DNA from: Gammaproteobacteria bacterium
Lineage (GTDB): Bacteria > Pseudomonadota > Gammaproteobacteria > Pseudomonadales > Azotimanducaceae
Reading direction: 5' to 3'
Length of the DNA: 48,138 bases
Assembly: GCA_030428905.1 (NCBI GenBank)
Contig: JAUIED010000016.1
Span: 1-48,138, forward strand
In this document: positions 17,245 to 25,310 of the stretch, piece after piece
Layout: each line of letters starts with the position of its first letter
How positions within the stretch are numbered: the first letter of the stretch is position 1
Notes under the pieces: generated by a model
What the model was told of the DNA's origin: nothing
The model's input: only the letters and a program-made list of their open reading frames with translations
The model's database searches: none
Made by a program: the position numbers and the translations under genes

Positions 17245-17263
17245 ATGTTACTTCGGGTAACAT
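17245..17263. promoter_or_regulatory. second inverted repeat upstream of lysR-type gene
   Basis: Arms ATGTTAC and GTAACAT (7 bp each) flank the pentamer TTCGG. As RNA this would make a short hairpin; as DNA it could be a second operator half-site set, spaced about 48 bp from the first dyad. Confidence 0.45.
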
Positions 17264-17282
17264 TAGCTTCGTAGACAGTTTC

Positions 17283-17332
17283 GAGGGATACCCGGCTTCC
17301 TCCCTCCCCTCCCTTCCCGACGGGTATCCCTC
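17283..17332. other. 12-bp stem hairpin with a G-quadruplex motif in its loop (minus strand)
   Basis: GAGGGATACCCG at 17283-17294 and CGGGTATCCCTC at 17321-17332 are perfect complements. The 26-nt loop is all pyrimidine on the plus strand apart from its ends. On the minus strand it holds four G-runs of at least three in 17 nt (17318-17302), a canonical G4 motif. It lies 135 bp before the LysR start, on the strand read into that operon if transcription begins further upstream. Confidence 0.6.
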
Positions 17333-17344
17333 ACATTTTTGACC

Positions 17345-17378
17345 GGCGGTTAGGGGCGACGACCTCGCCCCAACCGCC
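17345..17378. other. strong GC-rich hairpin
   Basis: GGCGGTT-A-GGGGCGA (17345-17359) pairs with TCGCCCCAACCGCC (17365-17378) over 14 bp with one bulged A and the loop CGACC. No T-tract follows on either strand, so it is not a standard intrinsic terminator. It may be a structured RNA element or a protein-binding dyad. Confidence 0.5.
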
Positions 17379-17503
17379 CGATTCCTACCCCCAACTCCCA
17401 CTCCTACTTCAGCCCCTACTAGCAGACGCTCTTGTGCGCCAAACGTGCCTGGCAGAAAATTTCACAACCCGGTTTCTGCACCAGCAGAGACCGCCAAGAA
17501 GCC
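17379..17503. other. intergenic segment, nothing recognised
   Basis: This part of the 424-bp gap between the LysR-family gene and the SGNH gene is pyrimidine-rich at its left and has no ORF or RNA gene that I can support. A promoter for the SGNH gene should lie here or in the adjoining repeat, but no convincing -35/-10 pair is visible. Confidence 0.4.
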
Positions 17504-17554
17504 TTAGCAGGCTGCTGAAAAAGTACAGGAAGTACTTTTTCAGCGCCCTGTTAG
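17504..17554 (+). repeat. palindromic intergenic repeat, copy 2
   Basis: This 51-bp imperfect palindrome has perfect inner arms GCTGAAAAAGTAC and GTACTTTTTCAGC around AGGAA, and outer arms TTAGCAGGCT and GCCCTGTTAG with a few mismatches. It matches copy 1 (7813-7862) in reverse orientation, identical over the first ~35 bases. It ends 18 bp before the SGNH start. Confidence 0.85.
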
Positions 17555-17572
17555 AGCCAGGCCGAAGCACCC

Positions 17573-18757
17573 ATGCGCCCACCCAATAGACCCCAAGGCC
17601 ACGACCTGTCCGTCACACCGTTCCAGGTGAGCGGGGCACAGGAAATCATACGATCATCAAACGGCTTCATCGCGCATCGGCTACCGGCATGGACACATCC
17701 GGTGCTTCCCGCAGATCTCGACAGAGTTGCGCAGATGCCGGCAGGTGTAACGATCCGCTTCGAAACCGACGCGAAGTGGCTCGCGGTAGTAGCAAAACTC
17801 GGTTTCGTGTACACGCCGCCGAGATCACCACCACTGGCCGCGATGGATCTGGAGGTAGATGGCAAGCTGTACTCAGCAACCCACCGCAAGGGGGACCGAT
17901 GGCTTCTCGATAGCAAGCAGGACATCGACATCAGGCGCAAGCGCGGTCCGATCGCCACATTCCGCTTCCGACACCTGCCTGCAGGCCGAAAACGGTGCAC
18001 ACTCTGGCTGCCACACAACGTCATCGTCGAAGTACGCACCCTGCAGGCGAACTCAGGTGCGCAGTTCTGGCCGTCAGCCGCCGACCGCCGCGCCAGCTGG
18101 CTACACTACGGCAGCTCCATCAGCCACAGCATGGAAGCCACACAACCAACCGGCACCTGGCCCGCAGTCGCTGCCCGACGCGCCGATCGCCGACTCTACA
18201 ACTTCAGCTTTGCGGGGCAGTGCCACCTGGACCCCTTCGTTGCACGTAGCATCGCTGCACAGCCAGCCGATTTAATCAGCCTGAAAGTTGGCATAAACAT
18301 CGTCGCCAGCGGCTCGCTCAGTAGGCGCACGTTCGCACCTGCCGTGCTGGGGTTCCTGGACACCATTCGCGACAAACAACCTGATACGCCGATCCTTCTG
18401 ATTTCACCAATCTACCGTCCGAACACGGAGCCCCGTCCGCCATCGCGCCTGGCCCTACTGCGCAGGTTGCTCACTGGACGGCCGTACACGCCCGTATCGA
18501 AAGACCGGTTGACCATGGAACACGTACGCGAGGCGCTGGATAACATCGCTCGCCTGCGCCGCGCACAGGGGGACGTTCGCGTCGACCACCTCGACGGCTG
18601 CACATTGTTCGGGCCCGAGGATGCCCGGCACCTGCTCGACGATGTTCACCCGAACGCAAACGGCTACCGAATCATAGGCGAACGGTTCGCCAACTTGTTA
18701 TCGGAGCGCTACCCACCCGTACCGATCAACGCAACAGCCAGCGCCCACGCAGGTTAG
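17573..18757 (+). CDS. SGNH/GDSL-family hydrolase with N-terminal beta domain
   Basis: The 394-residue product has an N-terminal beta-sandwich-like region (about 15-165), then an SGNH hydrolase domain. Block I is HYGSSISHS (178-186) with Ser182 as nucleophile; block II is FAGQCH; block III is LKVGINI, with Asn in place; block V is DDVHPNANGY, giving the Asp/His pair. GSS instead of GDS and the jelly-roll-plus-SGNH architecture recall carbohydrate-active esterases that remove acetyl groups. No signal peptide is visible. The ATG at 17573 follows a palindromic repeat and has no strong ribosome-binding site, so a later start is possible. The substrate is unknown; proximity to the GH78-like gene fits a glycoside or sugar ester. 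The 3' end overlaps the next gene by 4 bp. Confidence 0.82.
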   Translation: MRPPNRPQGHDLSVTPFQVSGAQEIIRSSNGFIAHRLPAWTHPVLPADLDRVAQMPAGVTIRFETDAKWLAVVAKLGFVYTPPRSPPLAAMDLEVDGKLYSATHRKGDRWLLDSKQDIDIRRKRGPIATFRFRHLPAGRKRCTLWLPHNVIVEVRTLQANSGAQFWPSAADRRASWLHYGSSISHSMEATQPTGTWPAVAARRADRRLYNFSFAGQCHLDPFVARSIAAQPADLISLKVGINIVASGSLSRRTFAPAVLGFLDTIRDKQPDTPILLISPIYRPNTEPRPPSRLALLRRLLTGRPYTPVSKDRLTMEHVREALDNIARLRRAQGDVRVDHLDGCTLFGPEDARHLLDDVHPNANGYRIIGERFANLLSERYPPVPINATASAHAG

Positions 18758-19563
18758 TTCAACACCAGGAACACTGCGTTGTCACGATTCTCCACACGCA
18801 CCGGCGCCTTGAGCTGGCATGCCTGCCCGGTAAGACATTTTCCCGTGCGCACGTCGAACCGATAACTATGCCAAGGACATCGCAGTTCGAACCCTTCCAG
18901 CGCCACGCCATCGAGCGGCGCAAGCATGTGCGGGCAACGGGCGGGATAGACGACGTACTCGCCGTCGACGCAATCAACGATCAACGCACGGCCGGCGAAG
19001 CGCACCGTACTCGGCAAATCGAGTTTGGCGGCTTCACCGAGGCAAACCTCAGTGGTTTGCCGCGAGATGCCCTCCACACGCTCGTCCAACGCCCGGTGGC
19101 GCTGCACCATCATGTCCACGTCTTCGTCGTAGAGCACTTCGTAGGCGCGCGCATATGCACGGCCCACCTTCTCCCGCGCTTCCTCAGGCACGCCCGGCAC
19201 GAAAAAGTCGATGAAAATTTCGATTTCGCGCACGCCCCGCTCGATGCAGTAGGTCCAGATTTCGGCACCCACGTTCGGCCCGGAAATATTACGCGTCACC
19301 CAGCGCCGCTGCCGCCGATCGAGCCGCAGCTCGATTTCGGATTCAGCGCCGGCGGCGTTGGTGACGCGTGCGCGCCACCCCCAGGCACCCGCCTCGCACA
19401 GCGTCAGCGATCCAAAAGAGGACGCGTGCAGGTGCGGCAGGTGCTCCCAGTCCAGGGCGTTTTCGAACATGCGCTCGAGGTCCACAGGCAGCACGCGACG
19501 GTAGGTACCCACGTGCGGCACCGCCGAACCCGGTTGCGGCGGCAGGTAAGCATGATCAGGCAC
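18754..19563 (-). CDS. Rieske oxygenase-like protein with catalytic domain before the Rieske domain
   Basis: This 269-residue protein contains both halves of a ring-hydroxylating oxygenase alpha subunit, in reversed order. The catalytic part comes first: FENALDWEHLPHLH gives Asp38, His41 and His46 in the canonical D-x2-H-x4-H spacing, and YDEDVDMMVQRH supplies an acidic third-ligand candidate (Asp148). The Rieske [2Fe-2S] site follows at Cys210-x-His212 and Cys229-x2-His232 (RCPHMLAPLDG ... RCPWHSYRFD). In standard alpha subunits the Rieske domain is N-terminal. The GTG at 19563 is chosen because it overlaps the ileS stop by 8 bp; an upstream ATG at 19593 adds 10 residues. No reductase or ferredoxin gene lies nearby. 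Confidence 0.82.
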   Translation of the reverse strand: MPDHAYLPPQPGSAVPHVGTYRRVLPVDLERMFENALDWEHLPHLHASSFGSLTLCEAGAWGWRARVTNAAGAESEIELRLDRRQRRWVTRNISGPNVGAEIWTYCIERGVREIEIFIDFFVPGVPEEAREKVGRAYARAYEVLYDEDVDMMVQRHRALDERVEGISRQTTEVCLGEAAKLDLPSTVRFAGRALIVDCVDGEYVVYPARCPHMLAPLDGVALEGFELRCPWHSYRFDVRTGKCLTGQACQLKAPVRVENRDNAVFLVLN

Positions 19564-22500
19564 GGTCGAAGCCAAAGCGTAACGTGTGGCCATCGATGTC
19601 TGCAGAGTGCTGCAAACCTCCGTCTAGCTCGGCGATTTCCACCGCCAGCACTTCGCTGCCTACGTCGGCAATGTGCTCCTTCATGGCGGCGGCCAGCTCT
19701 CCTTCGGCTGCCCACCGTAGGCGAATCCGGTCTGCCACATGCAGCCCGCTGTCCTGCCGAGCCTGCTGGATGTGCCGCACCGCCGCGCGCGCATAGCCAC
19801 CGCGAATCAGTTCCGGGGTGAGCGTGCAGTCGAGCGCTACGCCGATCTTCGAGTTGGTGACGATGCTGGAGCCATCCCGCGGCACCTGCACCACCTGGAT
19901 CTCCTCGCTGGTGAACCGTTCGCCCTGGATGTCCACCGCACCATGCTCGCGCAGCGCCGCAATGTCATCGCTCGACAAGCTACCGATGGCTTGGGCAAAC
20001 GCTTTCATGCGCTTGCCCAGGCGCTTGCCGAGCAGCGGGAAGTTCGGCTTGGCGTTCACCTCGATGTACGCCGCTTCATCGGCGTCGTAGCCAACGGCCT
20101 GCACATTCAACTCGCTGGCGATGTAGCTTTCGAGTTGGCGCAGATCAGCCAGCAGCGTCTCGTCGCTCTGCACGATAGTCATGGACGCAAGCGGGGTGCG
20201 CAGATTGATCTTCTCAGCCTCGCGTTTCTGCCGGCCGAGCAGGATGACCTGCTGCATGCGGTCGACCGCACGCTCGAGGTCCGCATCCACCATCGCCTGC
20301 TCAGCAGACGGATAGCGGCACAGGTGTACCGATACTGCCTGCTGGCTGCCGCCGAAGCCGCCGAGTTCGCGATAGAGGTGCTCAGACAGGAACGGCGCAA
20401 AGGGCGCCATCACCATGCACAGCTCCTCAAGCACGCGATACAGCGTGCCGTACGCGGCCTGCTTGTCGGCCTCGAGCCCTTCGGCCCAGAACCGGGAGCG
20501 GTTCAAACGGATGTACCAGTTGGTCAGATCCTCGATGAAGTCGAACAGTTGCGGTACCACCGCAAAGAGGCGATAGGCCGCCATCTCACGGCTGACGTTG
20601 CCCTTGAGCGTCTGCAGCCGGGAGATGATCCAGCGATCCAGCACGTTGCTGCTGGGCACCGCCGCATCGCTCGGCGCCCAACCATCGATCTCAGCGTATG
20701 TGCGCAGGAAGCTGAAAGCGTTGTACCAGGGCAACAGTGCTCGGCGCACCATGTCGCGCACCCCGGCATCTGTGAAACGCTGCTCTTCACCGCGCACCAG
20801 GCCGGATGTGATCAGGTACAGACGCAGGGCGTCGGCACCGTAGCGCTCCATGAGCTCGTCCGGCGGCGTATAGTTTTTCAGCCGCTTGGACATCTTTTTA
20901 CCGTCTTCGGCCAGCACCATGCCGTTGACGATCACGTTGCGGAAGGCAGGCTTGTCATACAACGCCGCTGCCAGAACGGTCAGGGTGTAGAACCAGCCGC
21001 GCGTCTGGTCCAGACCTTCGGCGATGAACTCCGCCGGGAATCCCGCTTCGAAAACGTCCGCATTTTCGAATGGGTAGTGCAGCTGCGCGTAAGGCATGGA
21101 ACCGGATTCGAACCAGCAGTCGAGCACCTCCGGAACGCGCTGGTAGACGCCTTCCTCGCCCTCTAACGTAAACGTCAGCGGATCCACGTGCTCACGGTGA
21201 AGATCATCGACGCGCACACCGGTCAGCGTTTCGAGCTCATCGATGGAGCCGATGCACATGGCGTTGCCCGTCTTGTCATTGCGCCAGATGGGTATCGGTG
21301 TGCCCCATACCCGGTTGCGCGATATTGCCCAGTCGATGGCGTTTTCCAGCCAGTTACCGAAGCGGCCTTCCTTGAGATGGTCAGGCACCCAGAGAATCTG
21401 CGCGTTGGCGGTGAGCATCCGGTCCTTGAACTCCGTGACGCGCACGTACCAGGAAGGGATGGCACGGTAGATCAGCGGCGTGTCCGAGCGGTAACAGAAC
21501 GGGTAGCTGTGCTGCAGGGTATCCTGCTTGTAGAGGCTGCCCTGATCTTTGAGTTTGCGGATGATGCCCTTGTCCGCATCCTTGACGTGCTGACCGGCGA
21601 AGTCCGGCACCTCATCGGTAAACAACCCCTCAAGCGTCACCGGGCACACCAGCGCCTCGATACCGTGCGCCTGCATCACCCGGTAGTCATCCTCACCGAA
21701 GGCTGGCGCCTGGTGTACCAGCCCGGTGCCTGACTCCGTAGTGACATAGCCATCGCTCACCACGACGAAAGCGCCGTTGGCGCGCTCCTGCGCAAAGTAG
21801 TCGAACAGCGGCTGATAGGTGCGGCCGACCAGCTCGCGGCCGGCAAGCCGGGGCCCGTCCGCGAGGTCGGGGTAAGCCTCCAACCGCTCTGCCGCCACAT
21901 ACACGTGCGCGTCGAGACCACTGTCATAAGCACGCACATACTCGATGTCTGGCCCCACACACACAGCCAGATTCGACGGCAGGGTCCAGGGGGTGGTGGT
22001 CCAGGCCGCCAGGTAAGCATCCTCGTCTTCGAGCTTGAACAGCACGGTGACGGCCGGGTCCTGCACGTCCATGTAGTTGGACGTGGCTTCGAAATTCGAC
22101 AACGGCGTGGCCAGGGCGGTAGACACCGGCATGACTTTCACACCCTCGTACACCAGCCCCTTGTCCCACAGCTGCTTCAGTACCCACCAGCACGACTCCA
22201 TGTACCAGGCATCCATGGTCTTGTAGTCGTGATCGAAGTCCACCCAGCGGCCGAGCCGGGTGATGGTCTCCCGCCACTGAGACGTGTACCGCTGCACGAT
22301 GGCCCGGCACTGGTCGTTGTAGCCTTTGACACCAAGCTCCTCGACGGCCTGCTGCGCCGACATATTGAGGCTCTTGTCGATCTCGTGCTCGATGGGCAGG
22401 CCGTGGCAATCCCAGCCGAAGCGGCGCATGACGTAGCGCCCCTGCATGGTCCAGTAGCGCGGCACCACGTCTTTGATGGTGCTGGCAACGATGTGGCCGT

Positions 22501-22666
22501 GGTGCGGCAGGCCGGTGGCGAACGGAGGACCATCGTAGAAGATGTAGGGCGGCGCATCCTTCGTCTGCTCGAGGGACCGCTCGAAAATCTCCTCCTTCGC
22601 CCAGAAGTCGAGCACGGCGTGCTCTGCCTCGACGAAGGAAAACTGCCCGGAGTCCTGCTCAGCCAT
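19556..22666 (-). CDS. ileS: isoleucyl-tRNA synthetase, eukaryote-like type (IleS2)
   Basis: IleRS charges tRNA-Ile. The 1036-residue product has the HIGH-type motif as HHGH (residues 55-58) within GPPFATGLPHHGHIVAST, and KMSKR with Lys591 (KKMSKRLKNY). The PPFATG-x-P-H-x-GHI context, RRFGWDCHGLPIEHEIDK and the long C-terminal region belong to the IleS2 class shared with eukaryotic cytosolic enzymes, not the common bacterial IleS1 (with a ...GSIHIGH... context). IleS2 enzymes are known for low sensitivity to mupirocin; that is a prediction here. The usual ribF and lspA neighbours are absent, which fits an IleS2 acquired separately. The last codons overlap the Rieske gene by 8 bp. Confidence 0.96.
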   Translation of the reverse strand: MAEQDSGQFSFVEAEHAVLDFWAKEEIFERSLEQTKDAPPYIFYDGPPFATGLPHHGHIVASTIKDVVPRYWTMQGRYVMRRFGWDCHGLPIEHEIDKSLNMSAQQAVEELGVKGYNDQCRAIVQRYTSQWRETITRLGRWVDFDHDYKTMDAWYMESCWWVLKQLWDKGLVYEGVKVMPVSTALATPLSNFEATSNYMDVQDPAVTVLFKLEDEDAYLAAWTTTPWTLPSNLAVCVGPDIEYVRAYDSGLDAHVYVAAERLEAYPDLADGPRLAGRELVGRTYQPLFDYFAQERANGAFVVVSDGYVTTESGTGLVHQAPAFGEDDYRVMQAHGIEALVCPVTLEGLFTDEVPDFAGQHVKDADKGIIRKLKDQGSLYKQDTLQHSYPFCYRSDTPLIYRAIPSWYVRVTEFKDRMLTANAQILWVPDHLKEGRFGNWLENAIDWAISRNRVWGTPIPIWRNDKTGNAMCIGSIDELETLTGVRVDDLHREHVDPLTFTLEGEEGVYQRVPEVLDCWFESGSMPYAQLHYPFENADVFEAGFPAEFIAEGLDQTRGWFYTLTVLAAALYDKPAFRNVIVNGMVLAEDGKKMSKRLKNYTPPDELMERYGADALRLYLITSGLVRGEEQRFTDAGVRDMVRRALLPWYNAFSFLRTYAEIDGWAPSDAAVPSSNVLDRWIISRLQTLKGNVSREMAAYRLFAVVPQLFDFIEDLTNWYIRLNRSRFWAEGLEADKQAAYGTLYRVLEELCMVMAPFAPFLSEHLYRELGGFGGSQQAVSVHLCRYPSAEQAMVDADLERAVDRMQQVILLGRQKREAEKINLRTPLASMTIVQSDETLLADLRQLESYIASELNVQAVGYDADEAAYIEVNAKPNFPLLGKRLGKRMKAFAQAIGSLSSDDIAALREHGAVDIQGERFTSEEIQVVQVPRDGSSIVTNSKIGVALDCTLTPELIRGGYARAAVRHIQQARQDSGLHVADRIRLRWAAEGELAAAMKEHIADVGSEVLAVEIAELDGGLQHSADIDGHTLRFGFDRA

Positions 22667-22749
22667 GACGGTCGCTCTTTATAAACCGACGCATTCTAAT
22701 GGCTTACTGCCGGTTTCGCATGAGCGCCGGGCATGGGATGATCCAGCGC

Positions 22750-23127
22750 ATGGAGAGATCAGCAACCTGCCCGCGCTGCGCGGGCGCCCTGGGCCCACAC
22801 ACCCACGCAGCCGGCATCGATCTGGAGCGCTGCTGTGATTGTGGTGGCCTGTTCTGCACGTCGGAGACCTTTCAGGCGCTGCTCACCACGGACGGCACGG
22901 AAAGCCTGGACGCCTTACCCCGCACCAAAGGCGGCACTGACCACACCGACAGCGTGGACTGCCCGCAGTGCGCGAAAAAAATGGTGATGTATCGTTACCC
23001 GCCGCAGCCGCATATCCACATCGACCGCTGTGTGGAATGCCTCGGTGTCTTCCTCGACGCCGGCGAGCTGACTGACATGAAGCGGTATACGCTGCTCGAC
23101 TGGTTTCGCGACCTTCCCTATCGGTAA
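22750..23127 (+). CDS. zinc-ribbon protein with two zf-TFIIB-like motifs
   Basis: The product has two CxxC...CxxC zinc ribbons of the zf-TFIIB type. The first is TCPRC (about residue 6) with CCDCGGLFC, the second is DCPQC with RCVECLGVFLDAGEL, the typical ending of this family. The C-terminus is short and aromatic (LLDWFRDLPYR). Function in this family is unknown. The start is taken at the ATG 22750 (MERSATCPRC, 125 residues), which places the first ribbon near the N-terminus; ATG 22738 adds four residues. It diverges from ileS with about 80 bp between, and converges on the cupin gene with 18 bp. Confidence 0.8.
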   Translation: MERSATCPRCAGALGPHTHAAGIDLERCCDCGGLFCTSETFQALLTTDGTESLDALPRTKGGTDHTDSVDCPQCAKKMVMYRYPPQPHIHIDRCVECLGVFLDAGELTDMKRYTLLDWFRDLPYR

Positions 23128-23145
23128 GCAATCTGCCCGGCCCAG

Positions 23146-23529
23146 CTACGACTCACTGTGTAACGGGCTCTCCTCGGGCGTGCGCAGCGGTAACAGCGCA
23201 TCGAACAGATTCTCAGGCCTGGAGATGCCGACGATGTATACCATGCGCTCGAGCACCTCCCCTTCGGCGTGCACCGCGCCGGCGGGGATATGCAACTTGT
23301 CGCCGGCCTTGAGGGGTATGCGCTCACCGCGTTCGTTGAGGATGTAGCTTTTGCCTTCCATGACGTAGCCGCAGTTATCGACGTCGTGCCAGTGCAGCGG
23401 TAACTCTTCCATACGCTCCGACACGTAGACCGTCGGCCAGAGGTCGAGCCGCTTGATGTCGTCGAGCACTTCTTCCTTGGTGGAATGGAAGTTGTGGATC
23501 ACCTGCATGGGGCCGGGTTGCAACGCCAT
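23146..23529 (-). CDS. small single-domain cupin protein
   Basis: The 127-residue protein has cupin motif 1 as HWHDVDNCGYVMEG and motif 2 as PAGAVHAEGEV. Histidines of the metal site are present, though the usual motif-1 Glu is an Asn (DVDN). Small cupins of this kind bind metals or sugars; its function is not predictable. The ATG at 23529 (MALQPGPMQVIHNF) is preceded by GAGGA about 7 nt away and is preferred to an upstream ATG at 23559. It diverges from a membrane-anchored protein gene with a 74-bp gap. Confidence 0.78.
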   Translation of the reverse strand: MALQPGPMQVIHNFHSTKEEVLDDIKRLDLWPTVYVSERMEELPLHWHDVDNCGYVMEGKSYILNERGERIPLKAGDKLHIPAGAVHAEGEVLERMVYIVGISRPENLFDALLPLRTPEESPLHSES

Positions 23530-23603
23530 TTTCACGTCCTCGGATACGCCTGCGTACAACGTATACTATGCGGCAGTCGTACCTCAATTGCAGGAGTTAC
23601 ACG

Positions 23604-24101
23604 ATGAAGTCTGTTGTCGGCGCCCTCATCGCCATTCTGGTAGCAGCCTATGCCTATCTGGCGTTTGTCGGTGTCGAACCTGCAGACCGGCGACCTGGCA
23701 CCCTTCTGGCCGGTACCGAACAGCCGCTGCCAATGGATCTGTCTTTTCTCGATGCGGCAATGGAAGTAGAGCTCGAGACCCGGCCGTGGTTCGGCATCCC
23801 GTTCTCCGTCACCGTGGTTGTGGCACGCGATGAGAACGCGATCTACGTGCCATCACTGTACGACGCAGCGCAGCCGTTCCCTGGCACGAAGTACTGGAAC
23901 CACGTGGTCGCCGCAAACCCGAACGTGCGTCTGCGGGTTGAAGAGACGCTCTACCCGCTCAGCATCACGCCGGTGATGGACCAGACAGAATTCCGCGCCG
24001 CGTTCGCGGCCCTGGGACGCAAGTACCCGTTCTGGCGCGAGCAGATGACGCTGGATGACAGCCAGCCCCGCTTCGCGCTGCTGCGCCTGCAACCGCGCTA
24101 A
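23604..24101 (+). CDS. membrane-anchored protein, possible split-barrel flavin-binding fold
   Basis: I do not recognise this family with certainty. The 165-residue product begins with a membrane segment (about 2-24, VVGALIAILVAAYAYLAFVG) and then a beta-rich domain (SVTVVVARDENAIYVPSLYD, VRLRVEETLYPLSITPV, FALLRLQP). The strand-loop pattern, with a KYWNHVVAANPNVRLRV segment, resembles split-barrel nitroreductase-type proteins that bind FMN or F420, but the similarity is weak. The ATG at 23604 has AGGAG 7 nt upstream. A TATACT sequence at 23562-23567 could be a -10 element, without a clear -35. The end overlaps the convergent thiolase gene by 3 bp. Confidence 0.7.
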   Translation: MKSVVGALIAILVAAYAYLAFVGVEPADRRPGTLLAGTEQPLPMDLSFLDAAMEVELETRPWFGIPFSVTVVVARDENAIYVPSLYDAAQPFPGTKYWNHVVAANPNVRLRVEETLYPLSITPVMDQTEFRAAFAALGRKYPFWREQMTLDDSQPRFALLRLQPR

Positions 24102-25309
24102 TCGTCCGCGAGCAACACCAATGTACCGGTCGCCGACAACGACCCGCCGGTGCCGTTCACCACGCACGTGCGGGCGCTGGTCTGCTTGCCTGGATCGCCG
24201 TTGACACCATCCTCGGCGGTGCCGGAAAGCTGACGATACGCTTCGATGAGCAGCGGCATGCCGTACATGCCGCTATGGTTGAACGACAGACCGCCGCCGT
24301 TGGTGTTGATGGGGAAGTCGCCACCCGGTGCCGCGCGACCTTCTTTCCAGAAGAGATGCCCCTCTCCCGGCTTTGCCAGGCCCAGCATCTCCACCGTGAT
24401 GGCGGCGGTAATGGTGAAGGAGTCGTACACCTGCGCCATCTCCATGTCCGCGGGACCGAGCCCCGCCATGGTGTAGGCCGCCTCCGCTGACAACCGTGCG
24501 GACGTTTTCGTGAAGTCGTCCATCTCCATCATCGTGCCGTGGCCCATACTCTCGCCAGCACCGGCGATCCACACCGGCGGCGTGTGCAGCGACGCAGCCA
24601 CCTTCGGGCTCACGACGAACACCGCACCCCCGTGATCGGTAACCATGCAGCAATGCAGGATGGTCAGCGGCCAGGTGATCAGCCGCGACTCCTCCACCTG
24701 TTGCACGGTGATCGGACCGCCGAAGGGATGCTTGTCTTTTGAGTACATGGCGGCGCGGGGATTGAGGGTTGCCCAGTCGCGCGTCACCTTGGCGATGTGC
24801 GCATAGTCTTCGCGCACCGTGCCGTAGCGATGCATGTGCCGCACCATGGCATGTGCGTAGTTCGACGGGGCGCTGTTCAGGCCGTACGCCATGGTCATCT
24901 CGTGCGCCGGCGACAGGTCGCCCGCGCCGCGCGCGTAGTTACTCACACCGCGGCCGCCGAGCTGGCCGGCGGAGTGGCCGTTCTCGCCGTGGCTGATGAG
25001 CGCAACGTCGATGATGCCGGCGTGGATGGCAGCCATGGCGTGGTGCACGTGCAGCTCGAAGGAGCAGCCGCCCACCGCCGTGGTGTCGATGTACTTGGGC
25101 TTGATGCCGAGATGCTCGCACAGCTCCGTGGTCCAGCCAGTGGAAAACACCCCGTCGATGCGCGATATGGGGATGCCGGTCTGATCGCTTAAGTTCTTGA
25201 TCGCCTCGATGTGCAGCTGCAGGGCCGTCACCGGCTCCTTGAGAAAGCCGATCTGATTGGCTTCCGCAGCGCCGACGATGGCAGCTGATTTGTAGAGTGC
25301 TCCAGGCAT
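24098..25309 (-). CDS. thiolase-superfamily protein (SCPx / lipid-transfer type)
   Basis: The 403-residue product is a non-classical thiolase of the kind found in steroid and fatty-acid degradation clusters, not a standard acetyl-CoA acetyltransferase. Visible blocks are AAIVGAAEANQIGF at the start, AVGGCSFELHVHHAMAAIHAGIIDVALISHGE, the dimer-core QVYDSFTITAAITVEMLGL, NTNGGGLSFNHSGMYGMPLLIEA, and the C-terminal NGTGGSLSATGTLVL. His and Cys residues expected for CoA chemistry are in these blocks, but the specific reaction cannot be fixed. It starts 1 bp after the stop of the DUF35 gene on the same strand, and DUF35 proteins are usual obligate partners of such thiolases. Confidence 0.88.
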   Translation of the reverse strand: MPGALYKSAAIVGAAEANQIGFLKEPVTALQLHIEAIKNLSDQTGIPISRIDGVFSTGWTTELCEHLGIKPKYIDTTAVGGCSFELHVHHAMAAIHAGIIDVALISHGENGHSAGQLGGRGVSNYARGAGDLSPAHEMTMAYGLNSAPSNYAHAMVRHMHRYGTVREDYAHIAKVTRDWATLNPRAAMYSKDKHPFGGPITVQQVEESRLITWPLTILHCCMVTDHGGAVFVVSPKVAASLHTPPVWIAGAGESMGHGTMMEMDDFTKTSARLSAEAAYTMAGLGPADMEMAQVYDSFTITAAITVEMLGLAKPGEGHLFWKEGRAAPGGDFPINTNGGGLSFNHSGMYGMPLLIEAYRQLSGTAEDGVNGDPGKQTSARTCVVNGTGGSLSATGTLVLLADD

Positions 25310-25310
25310 G

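Noticed and set aside
19739-21166. Long open frame opposite ileS
   Set aside because: Antisense shadow of a conserved synthetase; no recognisable domain.
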